Part shown: positions 8,877-17,287 of the stretch, one piece after another
Layout: every line of letters starts with the position of its first letter
How positions within the stretch are numbered: the first letter of the stretch is position 1
Assembly (NCBI GenBank): GCA_002238525.1
Contig: MPMN01000016.1
Coordinates: 1-48,911 of the forward strand
Origin: Flavobacteriaceae bacterium bin25
Lineage (GTDB): Bacteria; Bacteroidota; Bacteroidia; Flavobacteriales; Flavobacteriaceae
Length of the DNA stretch: 48,911 nt
Direction of reading: 5' to 3'
The notes under the pieces: generated by a model
What the model saw: only the letters and a program-made list of their open reading frames with translations
What the model was told of the DNA's origin: nothing
Database searches by the model: none
Position numbers and translations under genes: made by a program

Positions 8877-9344
8877 ATGAGAAAATTCCATAAATCCAGA
8901 AGGTCTTCGATCCAAAAAATAGCCTTTGGTTTAGCTGGTCTGCTGGGTGTTTCCCTTATAAAGGCCCCAAATATGAAAGAGATATCCAAGACTGCTTCAA
9001 ATGTGACTTCAGATCAAGATATTCCTTTATTTTCCGGTTCTGTCCGCCATGGCAACACTCTTTATGTGGCTGGGAAAGGAGCTCATTTTGAAGGAGATAT
9101 CAAATCGCACACCGATCATGTTCTTAAGGAGATTGAAAAAGAACTTATAAAACATGGCTCCTCTATGGAACAAGTTCTTAAAGTAAATGTCTATTTAGCT
9201 GACCTTGCTGATTATCATGACATGAATGAAGTATATAGGGGACGTTTTGGTAGTAATCCTCCGGTAAGAACTACGGTAGCTACTTATGGTGGTGTTCCTG
9301 GAAACTCTTTAGTCGAGATGGATTGCATTGCTGCAGTTGATTGA
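8877..9344 (+). CDS. RidA/YjgF/UK114-family protein with Tat-like export signal
   Basis: This 155-residue Rid-family protein is preceded by a twin-arginine-like leader (KSRRSSIQKIAFGLAGLLGV). The family's catalytic hallmarks are kept: the substrate-binding Arg in NPPVRTTVATYG and the Glu in SLVEMDCIAA, with LYVAGKGAHFEGD and EIEKELIKHGSSMEQVLKV as typical framework. RidA hydrolyses enamine/imine intermediates such as 2-aminoacrylate released by PLP-dependent eliminases, and the next gene encodes such a PLP enzyme. The start lies 26 bases after the RraA-like stop, and the reading frame ends about 10 bases before the preferred start of the PLP gene. RidA proteins are usually cytoplasmic, so a Tat-like leader is the unusual point. 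Confidence 0.83.
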   Translation: MRKFHKSRRSSIQKIAFGLAGLLGVSLIKAPNMKEISKTASNVTSDQDIPLFSGSVRHGNTLYVAGKGAHFEGDIKSHTDHVLKEIEKELIKHGSSMEQVLKVNVYLADLADYHDMNEVYRGRFGSNPPVRTTVATYGGVPGNSLVEMDCIAAVD

Positions 9345-9354
9345 ATTAGAAGAT

Positions 9355-10569
9355 ATGATAGGGAGAAGAAATTTATTGAAACTAATGGGTTGGCTTCCTT
9401 TGGTTGGGTTAGGCAACAATCAGTTATTAAGATCATCAAATGCACCCTTGAATTTTCAAGCAGTCCGGCGTGATTTTTTTAAGGAGTTGGGTGTGAGGAC
9501 ATTTATTAATGCTGCGGGAACTTACACTTCAATGACAGGCTCTTTGATGCCCAAAAAAGTTGTTGACGCCATCAGTTATGGCAGTACTCAATATGTTGAT
9601 TTGGACGAATTACAAGACAAAGTAGGAGAGCGGATAGCAGAACTATTGGATTGTGAATATGCTACAGTCACATCTGGTTGTTTTGGTGCTATGTCCATCG
9701 CCATGGCTGGATTAATGACTGGAATGGATCAAAAAAAAGTCGTTCAATTACCCAATACCGATGGAATGCCAAACCAGGTGATTATTCAAAAAAGCCATGA
9801 TATTGGATACAAACAGGCTCTGACCAATGTTGGGGCTGAAATTGTGGTGATAGAAACTGCTGATCAGCTTGAGCGTGCCATTTCCCGAAAAACAGCTCTT
9901 TTATGGTTTTTGAATGCAAACACTCATTTGGGTCAAATAAAATGGCAGCAGTGGGTTGATTTGGGCAAAAAGCATCAGATTCCTACTCTTAATGACTGTG
10001 CTGCAGATGTTCCTCCGGTTGAAAACCTCTTTCGATTTCAAAAGATGGGCTTTGATTTGATTACTTTTTCTGGCGGAAAAGGACTGCGAGGGCCACAGAG
10101 CGCCGGTTTATTGTTTGGAAAAAAGAAATATATTGATGCTGCCCGTCTTCATACTCCACCTCGTGGCCAAACTATTGGGAGGGGGATGAAAGTCAACAAA
10201 GAAGAAATTTTGGGTATGTTGGTTGCCTTAGAGGAGTATCTTCAAACTGATCACCAGCGGCAATGGGATTTATGGGAACAGCAAATAGAATTGATTAAAA
10301 AAAGTGCCGATTCTGTATTGGGAGTTTCCACTCAGTACCATGTACCACCACATGCCAATCATGTACCGAGTTTAAAAATATCATGGGACCAGTCAAAAGT
10401 TAACATTTCACCTAATCACTTTCGCCAAGAATTAAAAAAAGGGCATCCTTCCATCGAAACTGTCGGTAATGACGATTATTTGGGCATTACTTCTTGGATG
10501 ATGGTTCCTGGTCAGGAGCGAATCGTAGCTTACCGTATCAAAGAATTACTAAATACTTATTCTATATGA
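9355..10569 (+). CDS. Tat-exported SelA-like PLP-dependent enzyme (DgaE-type ammonia-lyase-like)
   Basis: The frame opens at 9328, but the ATG at 9355 starts a textbook Tat leader (MIGRRNLLKLMGWLPLVGLG). The rest is a fold-type I PLP enzyme of the SelA/D-glucosaminate-6-phosphate ammonia-lyase group: TFINAAGTYTSMTGSLMP, VTSGCFGAMSIAMAGLMTG, NDCAADVPPVENLFRF, and TFSGGKGLRGPQSAG with the PLP Schiff-base lysine (codon at 10078-10080). Known relatives eliminate ammonia from amino-sugar acids or act with COG3964 amidohydrolases. A folded, cofactor-loaded enzyme is the classic Tat cargo. It is flanked by two Rid-family genes, and the downstream one begins on the overlapping ATGA of its stop. Selenocysteine synthesis is unlikely because of the leader and context. 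Substrate unknown. Confidence 0.82.
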   Translation: MIGRRNLLKLMGWLPLVGLGNNQLLRSSNAPLNFQAVRRDFFKELGVRTFINAAGTYTSMTGSLMPKKVVDAISYGSTQYVDLDELQDKVGERIAELLDCEYATVTSGCFGAMSIAMAGLMTGMDQKKVVQLPNTDGMPNQVIIQKSHDIGYKQALTNVGAEIVVIETADQLERAISRKTALLWFLNANTHLGQIKWQQWVDLGKKHQIPTLNDCAADVPPVENLFRFQKMGFDLITFSGGKGLRGPQSAGLLFGKKKYIDAARLHTPPRGQTIGRGMKVNKEEILGMLVALEEYLQTDHQRQWDLWEQQIELIKKSADSVLGVSTQYHVPPHANHVPSLKISWDQSKVNISPNHFRQELKKGHPSIETVGNDDYLGITSWMMVPGQERIVAYRIKELLNTYSI

Positions 10570-11117
10570 AACCGATTTACAAAATTCTGGTTATGTTCTT
10601 TTTAGGTGGGACCGCTGTTATTGCCCAGACCGATTATAATCCTGAGGCCAGGATCGTTGAATTGGGGATTGAGCTCCCTGAGCCTCCACAACCCGTAGCG
10701 AATTATGTAAGCACAGTACAAGTTGGCAATCTACTTTTTTTATCCGGTGGCGGACCTCTTTTACCTGATGGTAAATATATCACAGGTAAATTGGGGCGGG
10801 ACTTAACTGTTGAACAAGGCTATGAGGCTGCGCGGATTGCCGGGCTGGGACAACTATCCAAAATAAAAGCAGCCTTGGGGAGTCTGAATCGGGTCAAACG
10901 AATTGCACGAATTCAGGGTATGGTTAATGCTTCGAGCGATTTTACCCAACATTCATTTGTGACCAACGGAATTTCTGATTTGATGGGTGAGATTTTCGGT
11001 GAACGTGGTAGGCATGTACGAACTTCGGTTGGAATGGGATCGCTTCCTTTCAATATCGCTGTTGAAGTAGATATGATTGTTGAAGTTTTTCCGCTTGAAG
11101 AAAACGAATCTCCATAA
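10566..11117 (+). CDS. Exported Rid-family protein of the chorismate-mutase-like subgroup
   Basis: The reading frame is open from 10494, but the ATG at 10566 overlaps the PLP gene's stop as ATGA and starts a Sec signal peptide (MKPIYKILVMFFLGGTAVIA). The mature protein belongs to the Rid superfamily branch with the opening NPEARIVELGIELPEPPQPV and NLLFLSGGGPLL. The substrate-binding Arg (HVRTSVGMGSLP) and a Glu (AVEVDMIVEV) are in place. It is the last gene of the operon; a hairpin lies 77 bases after its stop. Having two different Rid proteins, one with a Tat-like and one with a Sec leader, around one exported PLP enzyme suggests both deal with its reactive products; that is inferred. Confidence 0.82.
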   Translation: MKPIYKILVMFFLGGTAVIAQTDYNPEARIVELGIELPEPPQPVANYVSTVQVGNLLFLSGGGPLLPDGKYITGKLGRDLTVEQGYEAARIAGLGQLSKIKAALGSLNRVKRIARIQGMVNASSDFTQHSFVTNGISDLMGEIFGERGRHVRTSVGMGSLPFNIAVEVDMIVEVFPLEENESP

Positions 11118-11193
11118 AATTCTCGTTTCAACTTTAGTCCTATTCGATTTTTTATCCCATATTCTCAACAAACAAGTGCAACTTTTATTTTGT

Positions 11194-11225
11194 CAGAAAA
11201 AAGGGGAAATTTACCCTCTTTTCTG
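11194..11225. terminator. Terminator-like hairpin after the exported-enzyme operon
   Basis: The arms 11194-11205 (CAGAAAAAAGGG) and 11214-11225 (CCCTCTTTTCTG) pair at 11 of 12 positions around an 8-base loop. An A-rich ascending and T-rich descending arm is typical for Bacteroidota terminators. It lies 77 bases past the stop of the last operon gene. Confidence 0.5.
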
Positions 11226-11662
11226 AATAGGAAAACGAATATAGTGTCCTCAAGATAAAAACAGAATATGAGCCGTTTAACCAAACAAGTAGGGTACACG
11301 GTTGAGTTTGCAAGCTATACAGTTCCCACCTGGTCACAACGGAACAAAAATTAAATGCTGGCTTACCCCTAACTTCGTTAGTCAATTGAGGCTATGCGAC
11401 AACAAGGCCACTCTCAGGTTGAAATCCCAGAAGTCATCAATAGATACAAATTGTATGTAGAGGAATCAATTCCATTGGGTATGGTACTGACGAGGAAAAA
11501 TATGGTAACATAAATATTTACACAAAGTTTAGATAGTGCTATAAATAGATGGTCATTCAAAAAATTTTCATGGAAAACAAATAGACAAATATGAGTGTAT
11601 GTTTATCGTTTATTCAATTTCAATGCAATGACCTAAAGGTTGGCAAGAAGTTGAAGTTGAGA
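11226..11662. other. Intergenic region with a transposase remnant, otherwise featureless
   Basis: The stretch runs from the operon's hairpin to the lepA stop codon. Apart from the IS30-like remnant at 11373-11513 I see no gene, RNA or structured repeat. Confidence 0.4.
11373..11513 (+). pseudogene. Remnant of an IS30-family transposase N-terminal HTH
   Basis: In the frame through 11394 the translation reads LR*SIEAMRQQGHSQVEI and continues PEVINRYK. This is the shape of the IS30-family helix-turn-helix opening (QRYSIE..L.QGHSQ..IA..I.R.KS), with the Tyr codon of RYS now TAG. Similarity ends after NRYK where the family has KSTISREI, and a stop follows at 11511. Only a fragment of about 30 residues is recognisable, from memory of the family. 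Confidence 0.4.
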
Positions 11663-13459
11663 TTAATCATTTATCTTCAAAATGGACATAAAGGCTTTTT
11701 GGGGAATCTCCACATTTCCGATTTGGCGCATTCTTTTTTTTCCAGCTTTTTGTTTTTCTAAAAGTTTTCTTTTTCTGGTTATATCTCCTCCATAGCATTT
11801 AGCAGTAACATCTTTACGAACTGCCTTAACATTCTCTCGTGCAATGATTTTACCACCTATGGCTGCTTGAATAGGAATATCAAATTGTTGTCTGGGTATT
11901 AACTTTTGTAATCTCTCACAAATTCTTTTTCCAATTCTATATGCATTAGATCGATGCACCAATGCCGAAAGGGCATCAACCTGGTTTCCATTGAGCAAGA
12001 CATCAACTTTCACTAGCTTACTTTCTCTCATGCCAATGGGATGGTAATCAAATGAAGCATATCCCCTTGAAATTGTTTTCAGCTTGTCATAAAAATCAAA
12101 AACAATTTCTGCTAGTGGGAGTTCAAAGTGAAGTTCGACTCGCTGGGGAGTTAGATAGTTTTGGTTTTGAATCACACCCCGCTTGTCAATACATAATTTC
12201 ATGATGCTGCCAACATATTCACTTTTAGTTATTATGCTTGCACTGATATAAGGTTCTTCAATACGATCTATAACTGAAGAATCTAGCAAATCCGATGGAT
12301 TATTTATTATTATAGGAATATTGGGTTGTTTCCTAGTATAAGCATGGTAGGATACATTGGGTACTGTAGTTATGACCGGCATATCAAATTCTCTTTCTAA
12401 CCGCTGCTGAATAATTTCAAGATGGAGCATACCTAAAAAACCGCACCTAAACCCAAATCCTAGAGCATTTGAACTCTCAGGGATAAACTGAAGGGATGCG
12501 TCATTGAGCTGCAATTTTTCCATACTGTTTCTCAGTTCTTCAAATTCTTCTGTATTAACGGGATAAAGACCTGCAAATACCATGGGTTTTACATCTTCAA
12601 AACCTTCAATAATTTCTGATGTTGGATTTTCTAGATGGGTTATAGTATCTCCCACTTTAACTTCTTTTGCTTGTTTGACTCCCGTAATCAAATAGCCCAC
12701 ACTCCCGGCTTCTAGTGTATCTCGGGGATATTTTTCAAGTTTTAGTATGCCAATTTCCTCTGCGCGGTAGGTTTTTCCATTAGATAGGAATTTAATCTGA
12801 TCCCCTTTTGAAATTTTTCCATTGATAATTCGAAAATACGTTTCTACACCACGGTATGAATTAAATACAGAATCAAAAATCAATGCTTGTAATGGAGCGT
12901 TTGAATCCCCTTTAGGAGGGGGTATTCGATCAATGATGGCATCTATGATATGTTCTACTCCATCTCCAGTTTTTGCCGAAGCCCTTATGATGTCATTTTG
13001 GTTACATCCTAATAATGAAACGATATCATCGGTGACTTTTTCCACATTTGCTGAAGGTAAATCGACTTTATTGATTATCGGTATTATCTCCAAGTCATTT
13101 TCAAGAGCTAAATAGAGGTTTGAAATAGTTTGGGCCTGGATACTTTGTGAGGCATCTACCACCAATAGCGCCCCTTCACAGGCCGCTATGGACCGTGAGA
13201 CTTCATAGGAAAAATCAACATGTCCCGGTGTATCAATTAGATTAAGGATAAATTTTTGATGATCATTTTGGTATTCCATTTGAATGGCGTGTGATTTTAT
13301 GGTAATACCTCGCTCTCTTTCTAGATCCATATTATCTAGCAATTGTTCGCGTTTTTGTCGTTGATTTATTGTCCCAGTATAATCCAACAAGCAATCAGCT
13401 AGAGTGCTTTTTCCATGATCAATATGAGCCACGATACAAAAGTTCCTAATATGGTCCAT
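11663..13459 (-). CDS. lepA: Elongation factor 4 (LepA), ribosome back-translocating GTPase
   Basis: The 598-residue protein is full length for LepA. All GTPase motifs are present: [12 protein letters not shown] (G1), RGITIKS (G2), [12 protein letters not shown] (G3), NKVD (G4) and SAKTGDG (G5). The LepA-specific C-terminal domain ends in [26 protein letters not shown]. LepA binds stalled or mistranslocated ribosomes and hydrolyses GTP. The gene is divergent from dusB, with a TATCTTTG element on its strand 21-28 bases upstream of the ATG. Nothing unusual is seen in the protein. Confidence 0.97.
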   Translation of the reverse strand: MDHIRNFCIVAHIDHGKSTLADCLLDYTGTINQRQKREQLLDNMDLERERGITIKSHAIQMEYQNDHQKFILNLIDTPGHVDFSYEVSRSIAACEGALLVVDASQSIQAQTISNLYLALENDLEIIPIINKVDLPSANVEKVTDDIVSLLGCNQNDIIRASAKTGDGVEHIIDAIIDRIPPPKGDSNAPLQALIFDSVFNSYRGVETYFRIINGKISKGDQIKFLSNGKTYRAEEIGILKLEKYPRDTLEAGSVGYLITGVKQAKEVKVGDTITHLENPTSEIIEGFEDVKPMVFAGLYPVNTEEFEELRNSMEKLQLNDASLQFIPESSNALGFGFRCGFLGMLHLEIIQQRLEREFDMPVITTVPNVSYHAYTRKQPNIPIIINNPSDLLDSSVIDRIEEPYISASIITKSEYVGSIMKLCIDKRGVIQNQNYLTPQRVELHFELPLAEIVFDFYDKLKTISRGYASFDYHPIGMRESKLVKVDVLLNGNQVDALSALVHRSNAYRIGKRICERLQKLIPRQQFDIPIQAAIGGKIIARENVKAVRKDVTAKCYGGDITRKRKLLEKQKAGKKRMRQIGNVEIPQKAFMSILKIND

Positions 13460-13479
13460 TGATAAGGCTTGTTTTTCTG

Positions 13480-13487
13480 CAAAGATA
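13480..13487 (-). promoter_or_regulatory. Likely -7 element of the lepA promoter (TATCTTTG)
   Basis: On the minus strand the bases read TATCTTTG, matching TAnnTTTG. The lepA ATG begins at 13459, implying a leader of roughly 15 bases. No clear TTG is seen at the -33 distance. Confidence 0.4.
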
Positions 13488-13588
13488 CTTTAACGAGCTG
13501 CCAGCGTTCTATAATTTCTGTGAGAACGAATTATTGGTCATGCAAATGTCCAGAATCAATTCAAACCTTAATTTTGAAGCCAATAATA

Positions 13589-14572
13589 ATGGTTAATATC
13601 AAAGAAATAGAATTGGGAAGCTTTCCCCTTTTGTTGGCGCCGATGGAAGATGTCAGTGATCCTCCATTTCGGTGGTTATGCAAAAAAAATGGGGCTGATG
13701 TGGTATATACAGAATTTATATCAAGTGAAGGATTGATACGAAACGCATCAAAAAGTGTCCAGAAATTGGATATTTACGAAAAAGAGCGTCCTGTGGGCAT
13801 TCAAATATTCGGTGCCCATCTTGATGCGATGGTTCAATCTGTAGAAATCGTCGAAAAGACCCAACCTGACTTTATTGACATCAATTACGGCTGTCCGGTA
13901 AAAAAAGTGGTTTGCAAAGGAGCTGGCGCTGCAATACTGAAAGATATTCCGAAGATGGTCAGTTTGACCAAGGAAATGGTCAAAAGGTCCAAGCTACCCA
14001 TTACCGTAAAGACTCGCTTGGGGTGGGATGATCAAAGCATAAAAATCATCGAAGTTGCTGAACGGCTACAAGATGTGGGGATTCAGGCTATAGCAATTCA
14101 TGGAAGAACAAGAGCCCAGATGTATAAAGGAGAAGCTAATTGGAAGCCTATTGCACAAGTAAAAGAAAATCCACGGATGCATATACCCGTTTTTGGCAAT
14201 GGGGATATAAATTCTCCTCAAAAAGCTAAATCAATGCGCGATGATTTTGGCTTAGATGGAGCTATGATTGGTCGCGGTTGCATTGGGAATCCTTGGTTTT
14301 TTAACCAGATCAAGCATTTTTTATCTACGGGTGAATACCTATCACCACCAGATATCAAGGAACGTCTAGAAACTATAAAGTGTCATTTACAAATGGCCAT
14401 AGAATGGAAAGGGGCAGTTCTTGGGGTTTTGGAAACCCGAAGGCATTATGGTAATTATCTCAAGGGAATTCCAAATATCAAACCCAGAAGAATTGAATTA
14501 ACCAAGGCTAAGTCATATGAAGACATAATAGGGATTCTCAACATCATTGGCAATGACTATGGGGGACAATGA
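13589..14572 (+). CDS. dusB: tRNA-dihydrouridine synthase (DusB-type)
   Basis: The frame is open from 13469, but homology starts at the ATG at 13589 (MVNIKEIELGSFPLLLAPME), giving 327 residues, normal for DusB. Family features are the flavin-binding APMEDVSDPPFRW, the catalytic Cys at residue 102 in DINYGCPVKKVVCKGAG, TVKTRLGWDD, AIHGRTRAQMYKGEANW and FGNGDINSP...GAMIGRG. The enzyme reduces uridine to dihydrouridine in tRNA using FMN and NADPH. It is transcribed away from lepA across 129 bases. Confidence 0.95.
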   Translation: MVNIKEIELGSFPLLLAPMEDVSDPPFRWLCKKNGADVVYTEFISSEGLIRNASKSVQKLDIYEKERPVGIQIFGAHLDAMVQSVEIVEKTQPDFIDINYGCPVKKVVCKGAGAAILKDIPKMVSLTKEMVKRSKLPITVKTRLGWDDQSIKIIEVAERLQDVGIQAIAIHGRTRAQMYKGEANWKPIAQVKENPRMHIPVFGNGDINSPQKAKSMRDDFGLDGAMIGRGCIGNPWFFNQIKHFLSTGEYLSPPDIKERLETIKCHLQMAIEWKGAVLGVLETRRHYGNYLKGIPNIKPRRIELTKAKSYEDIIGILNIIGNDYGGQ

Positions 14573-14689
14573 AATAACGATACACAAGATTATAAAGAAG
14601 AATGCGAGTCAGATTGAATATTACTCAAAATGAAACAATTAAACAGGGAATACATTGTAGCATATTATTTGAAATAAATCCAAAATGAT

Positions 14690-14827
14690 TTGAACATCAA
14701 ATACAAAAAATTCTCAATAATCTTGGTACTGATGCTGTTTTACCTCTTCATGTTTTACCATCAGTATTTGTATCTATTAGGATGTTCTCGGTCTCTAACC
14801 TATATGGAATTGTGTATGAATCAGTAG
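14690..14827 (+). CDS. Candidate small hydrophobic peptide (45 residues)
   Basis: A frame from TTG at 14690 to TAG at 14825 gives one hydrophobic segment (FSIILVLMLFYLFMFYHQYL) after a lysine-rich start, like a small single-pass membrane protein. It lies 117 bases after dusB on the same strand. Hydrophobic chance frames are common in AT-rich gaps, there is no clear ribosome binding site, and I know no homologue, so this is a weak call. Confidence 0.2.
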   Translation: MNIKYKKFSIILVLMLFYLFMFYHQYLYLLGCSRSLTYMELCMNQ

Positions 14828-14854
14828 ATAAATACCCAGAAAGGATTATGTATT

Positions 14855-15856
14855 CTAAGTTTCTATGCTTTTATTATATTGGGTCTTTCTGCTCTGAAAA
14901 AATTTGAGGAGACTAGCAGAAGATACTTTGTCCGCATCTTTTAAAATCATCTCCTTAATAGCATCCTTACAGGCATTTGAAACATCAGCAAAACTCAATC
15001 CTACTGCTTCTTTTGCTAAAGAATTAACGGGCTTCCCTTTTGTGAGCAGATATCCTTTGAGATGAACTTTTATTAGTTCTGCAATTTCTTTATTGCTCGG
15101 TAATGGATATTGGATAATATCATCAAATCTTCTAAATAATGCCTTATCCAATGATTCAGGAATATTGGTTGCAGCAATCAACAAGCTGTTCGATTCGTCT
15201 TTTTCAATATTCATCAAGAAACTGTTCAAGACTCTTTTGATTTCCCCAACATCGTTTCCATAACTTCGATGAGATCCAATAGAATCAAACTCATCAAATA
15301 AATAAACAGCTCTATGTTGATACATAGAATCAAATATCAGTTTGAGCTTTGCTATTGATTCACCCATATAACGGCTAATCAACCCGTCCAAACGAATAAT
15401 AAACAAGGGGATTTAGAAATCCCCTGCTATTGCCTTTGCCGTCATTGTTTTTCCACACCCCGGAGGGCCAACCAACATTAGCTTTCTTCTGGGTTCAAGA
15501 TTGTGCTGTAAAAGCTGATCAAATTTTATTTGCTCAGAAAGAATACGATTGATTGCCTCCCTTATATGTCGAGTCAAAACCATATCCCTAGTTTTGAAGT
15601 GCGGACGGTAAACTTCTATTAAATCTCTTAAATCCTTTTGGGCTTCACTTATAGGAAGAGTTCTCGTTTTATAAACTGAATCAATATTTCGTTTGGACTT
15701 GATTTTATCGATCAGTCCCCTCAGTTCTTCAGCAAGTTTTATATGTCCTTTTCTTGCCTCAGCAGCGGCAATCTTCATAGCTGTAGAGTAAAAACGACTG
15801 TCGTCTCGATCTCCAAAACTTTGTAAAAGAGCCTTTATTTTTTCTGCTGCTGCCAA
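14855..15856 (-). pseudogene. AAA+ ATPase (IetA-like partner of S8 peptidases), interrupted by one in-frame stop
   Basis: Two pieces in one reading frame form a single AAA+ ATPase. The N-terminal piece (TTG at 15856) has AEKIKALLQSFGDRDDSRFY, the usual opening of ATPases paired with subtilisin-like S8 peptidases, and Walker A GPPGCGKT at residues 130-137. A TAA at 15415-15413 stops it after AKAIAGDF. In the same frame IPLFIIRLDGLISRYMGES continues, with Walker B VYLFDEFDSIG, sensor AATN and the arginine finger region FRRFDD. Removing the one stop gives about 333 residues with a normal domain order, so inactivation looks recent, or is a sequence error. The stop sits inside a perfect 8-bp inverted repeat. 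The usual downstream peptidase gene is absent. Confidence 0.8.
15407..15424. repeat. Perfect 8-bp inverted repeat spanning the premature stop
   Basis: GGGGATTT (15407-15414), two bases, then AAATCCCC (15417-15424). The premature TAA of the AAA+ gene (complement of 15413-15415) lies at the tip of this palindrome. Confidence 0.8.
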
Positions 15857-15884
15857 AATCTTTGTTGGACTAAAATACTGAAAT

Positions 15885-15954
15885 CAAAAGTGCCACATTA
15901 TGTGCAGTAGAAACTGTACAAATAACCTAAGACATAAAACGCAAAAGTGCCACA
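15885..15954. repeat. Two 13-bp direct repeats (CAAAAGTGCCACA), possible IS21-type end
   Basis: CAAAAGTGCCACA occurs at 15885-15897 and again at 15942-15954, 57 bases apart in the same orientation. They lie directly upstream of the broken AAA+ gene. IS21-family ends carry repeated motifs, and GTGCCAC followed or preceded by A/T runs is reminiscent of them, but no istA/istB is present. They could equally be operators. The repeat is seen; the identity is a guess. Confidence 0.35.
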
Positions 15955-16090
15955 ACACTAACTAAATATAGAAAAGTCAATATCGCTGAAATCATCAGAA
16001 AATTTGATTCGGCATGTTGCACATCAAAATGATTAGATCGTCAATATAGCATTTTCTCATTGTGTAATTTTATACCTGAAAAATGAAACG

Positions 16091-17287
16091 ATGAAATCCT
16101 ACTTAATCCTAATTGGTTTGACAGTTATGTTGGTCATTCCTTTCTGTAATAACAAAGAGCAACCCCCCACTATTGTTCCTGAACCCCAAATCCCTGAGGA
16201 CCAAACTATTGTTCAAGAAAGTACAACACAAGAACAGCAAAACAACCAAAACATTGAATACACCCACCAACTGGTGGTGGATGGGATCAAAATTCCATGG
16301 GGGATGGATTTTATATCAGAAAATGAATTTCTAGTAACTGAAAAATCTGGCACCCTATATTATATAAATGAAAATGAAAAACACCAAATTAGTGGACTCC
16401 CAGAAATCTATCTTCGCCGTCAAGGGGGACTGCTAGATGTTGCTTTGCATCCAGATTTTTCAAAAAATCAACTGATTTATTTCACCATCAGCTACTCATC
16501 TCCTAACAAAAGTGGCGGAAACACCGCCCTATATTCAGCTAAATTAGATCTTGAAGCCAGGCAATTAAATCAACTTAATCAACTTTTTTTGGGTAAAGAA
16601 AACTCCACCTCAGGTACCCATTTTGGTTCACGTATCGTTTTCGATAAAAGCAACCACCTCTATTTTAGTATAGGAGACCGAGGTCAAAGAGATCTCAACC
16701 CACAAGACCTCTCCCGTGATGGAGGAAAAATTTATCGATTGAATATTGATGGAACTATCCCTAAAGACAATCCTTTTGTTGGAGATGATGAAGCAAATCC
16801 TGCTATTTATTCTTTCGGTCATAGAAACCCACAAGGAATGGTCACTCATCCGGAAACCGGGGAAATTTGGATTAATGAACATGGACCTCGTGGTGGTGAT
16901 GAAATTAATATCATCAAATCTGGAAAAAACTATGGCTGGCCAAAAGTTACCTACGGGAAAAACTACAATGGTTCTATTATATCACATAAAACCTCGCTTG
17001 ATGGTATGGAACAACCCATTCACCACTGGACACCATCAATTGCTCCTAGTGGGATGGAAATTTCAACTTCCGACAAATACCCCAATTGGAAAGGCCATGT
17101 GCTCGTTGGATCTTTAAAATTTCGCTATCTGGAACGATTGATTATTGAAAATGAAAAGGTCATTCGTACCGAAAAAGAACTCCAAGACATCGGTCGTGTA
17201 CGAAGTGTAAAACAAGGCCTAGACGGGTATCACTATGTTGGTATAGAAGGTCTCGGTGTAGTGAGAATTATCCCCAAAAGCAAATGA
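16091..17287 (+). CDS. PQQ-dependent aldose sugar dehydrogenase-like lipoprotein
   Basis: The 398-residue protein has a lipoprotein signal (LIGLTVMLVIPFC, lipobox Cys near residue 19) and a Pro/Gln-rich linker to about residue 55. The six-bladed GdhB/Asd-type propeller follows: IKIPWGMDFISENEFLVTEK, GGLLDVALHPDF, SGTHFGSRIVFD, SIGDRGQRD, YSFGHRNPQGM, NEHGPRGGDEINII and GKNYGWP. These are the conserved strands of soluble aldose sugar dehydrogenases that bind PQQ and calcium. The reaction would be oxidation of an aldose to its lactone on the cell surface or in the periplasm. It stands alone, flanked by long gaps. It is the second quinoprotein of the window, but unlike the one at 3704 it has no cytochrome domain. 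Confidence 0.87.
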   Translation: MKSYLILIGLTVMLVIPFCNNKEQPPTIVPEPQIPEDQTIVQESTTQEQQNNQNIEYTHQLVVDGIKIPWGMDFISENEFLVTEKSGTLYYINENEKHQISGLPEIYLRRQGGLLDVALHPDFSKNQLIYFTISYSSPNKSGGNTALYSAKLDLEARQLNQLNQLFLGKENSTSGTHFGSRIVFDKSNHLYFSIGDRGQRDLNPQDLSRDGGKIYRLNIDGTIPKDNPFVGDDEANPAIYSFGHRNPQGMVTHPETGEIWINEHGPRGGDEINIIKSGKNYGWPKVTYGKNYNGSIISHKTSLDGMEQPIHHWTPSIAPSGMEISTSDKYPNWKGHVLVGSLKFRYLERLIIENEKVIRTEKELQDIGRVRSVKQGLDGYHYVGIEGLGVVRIIPKSK

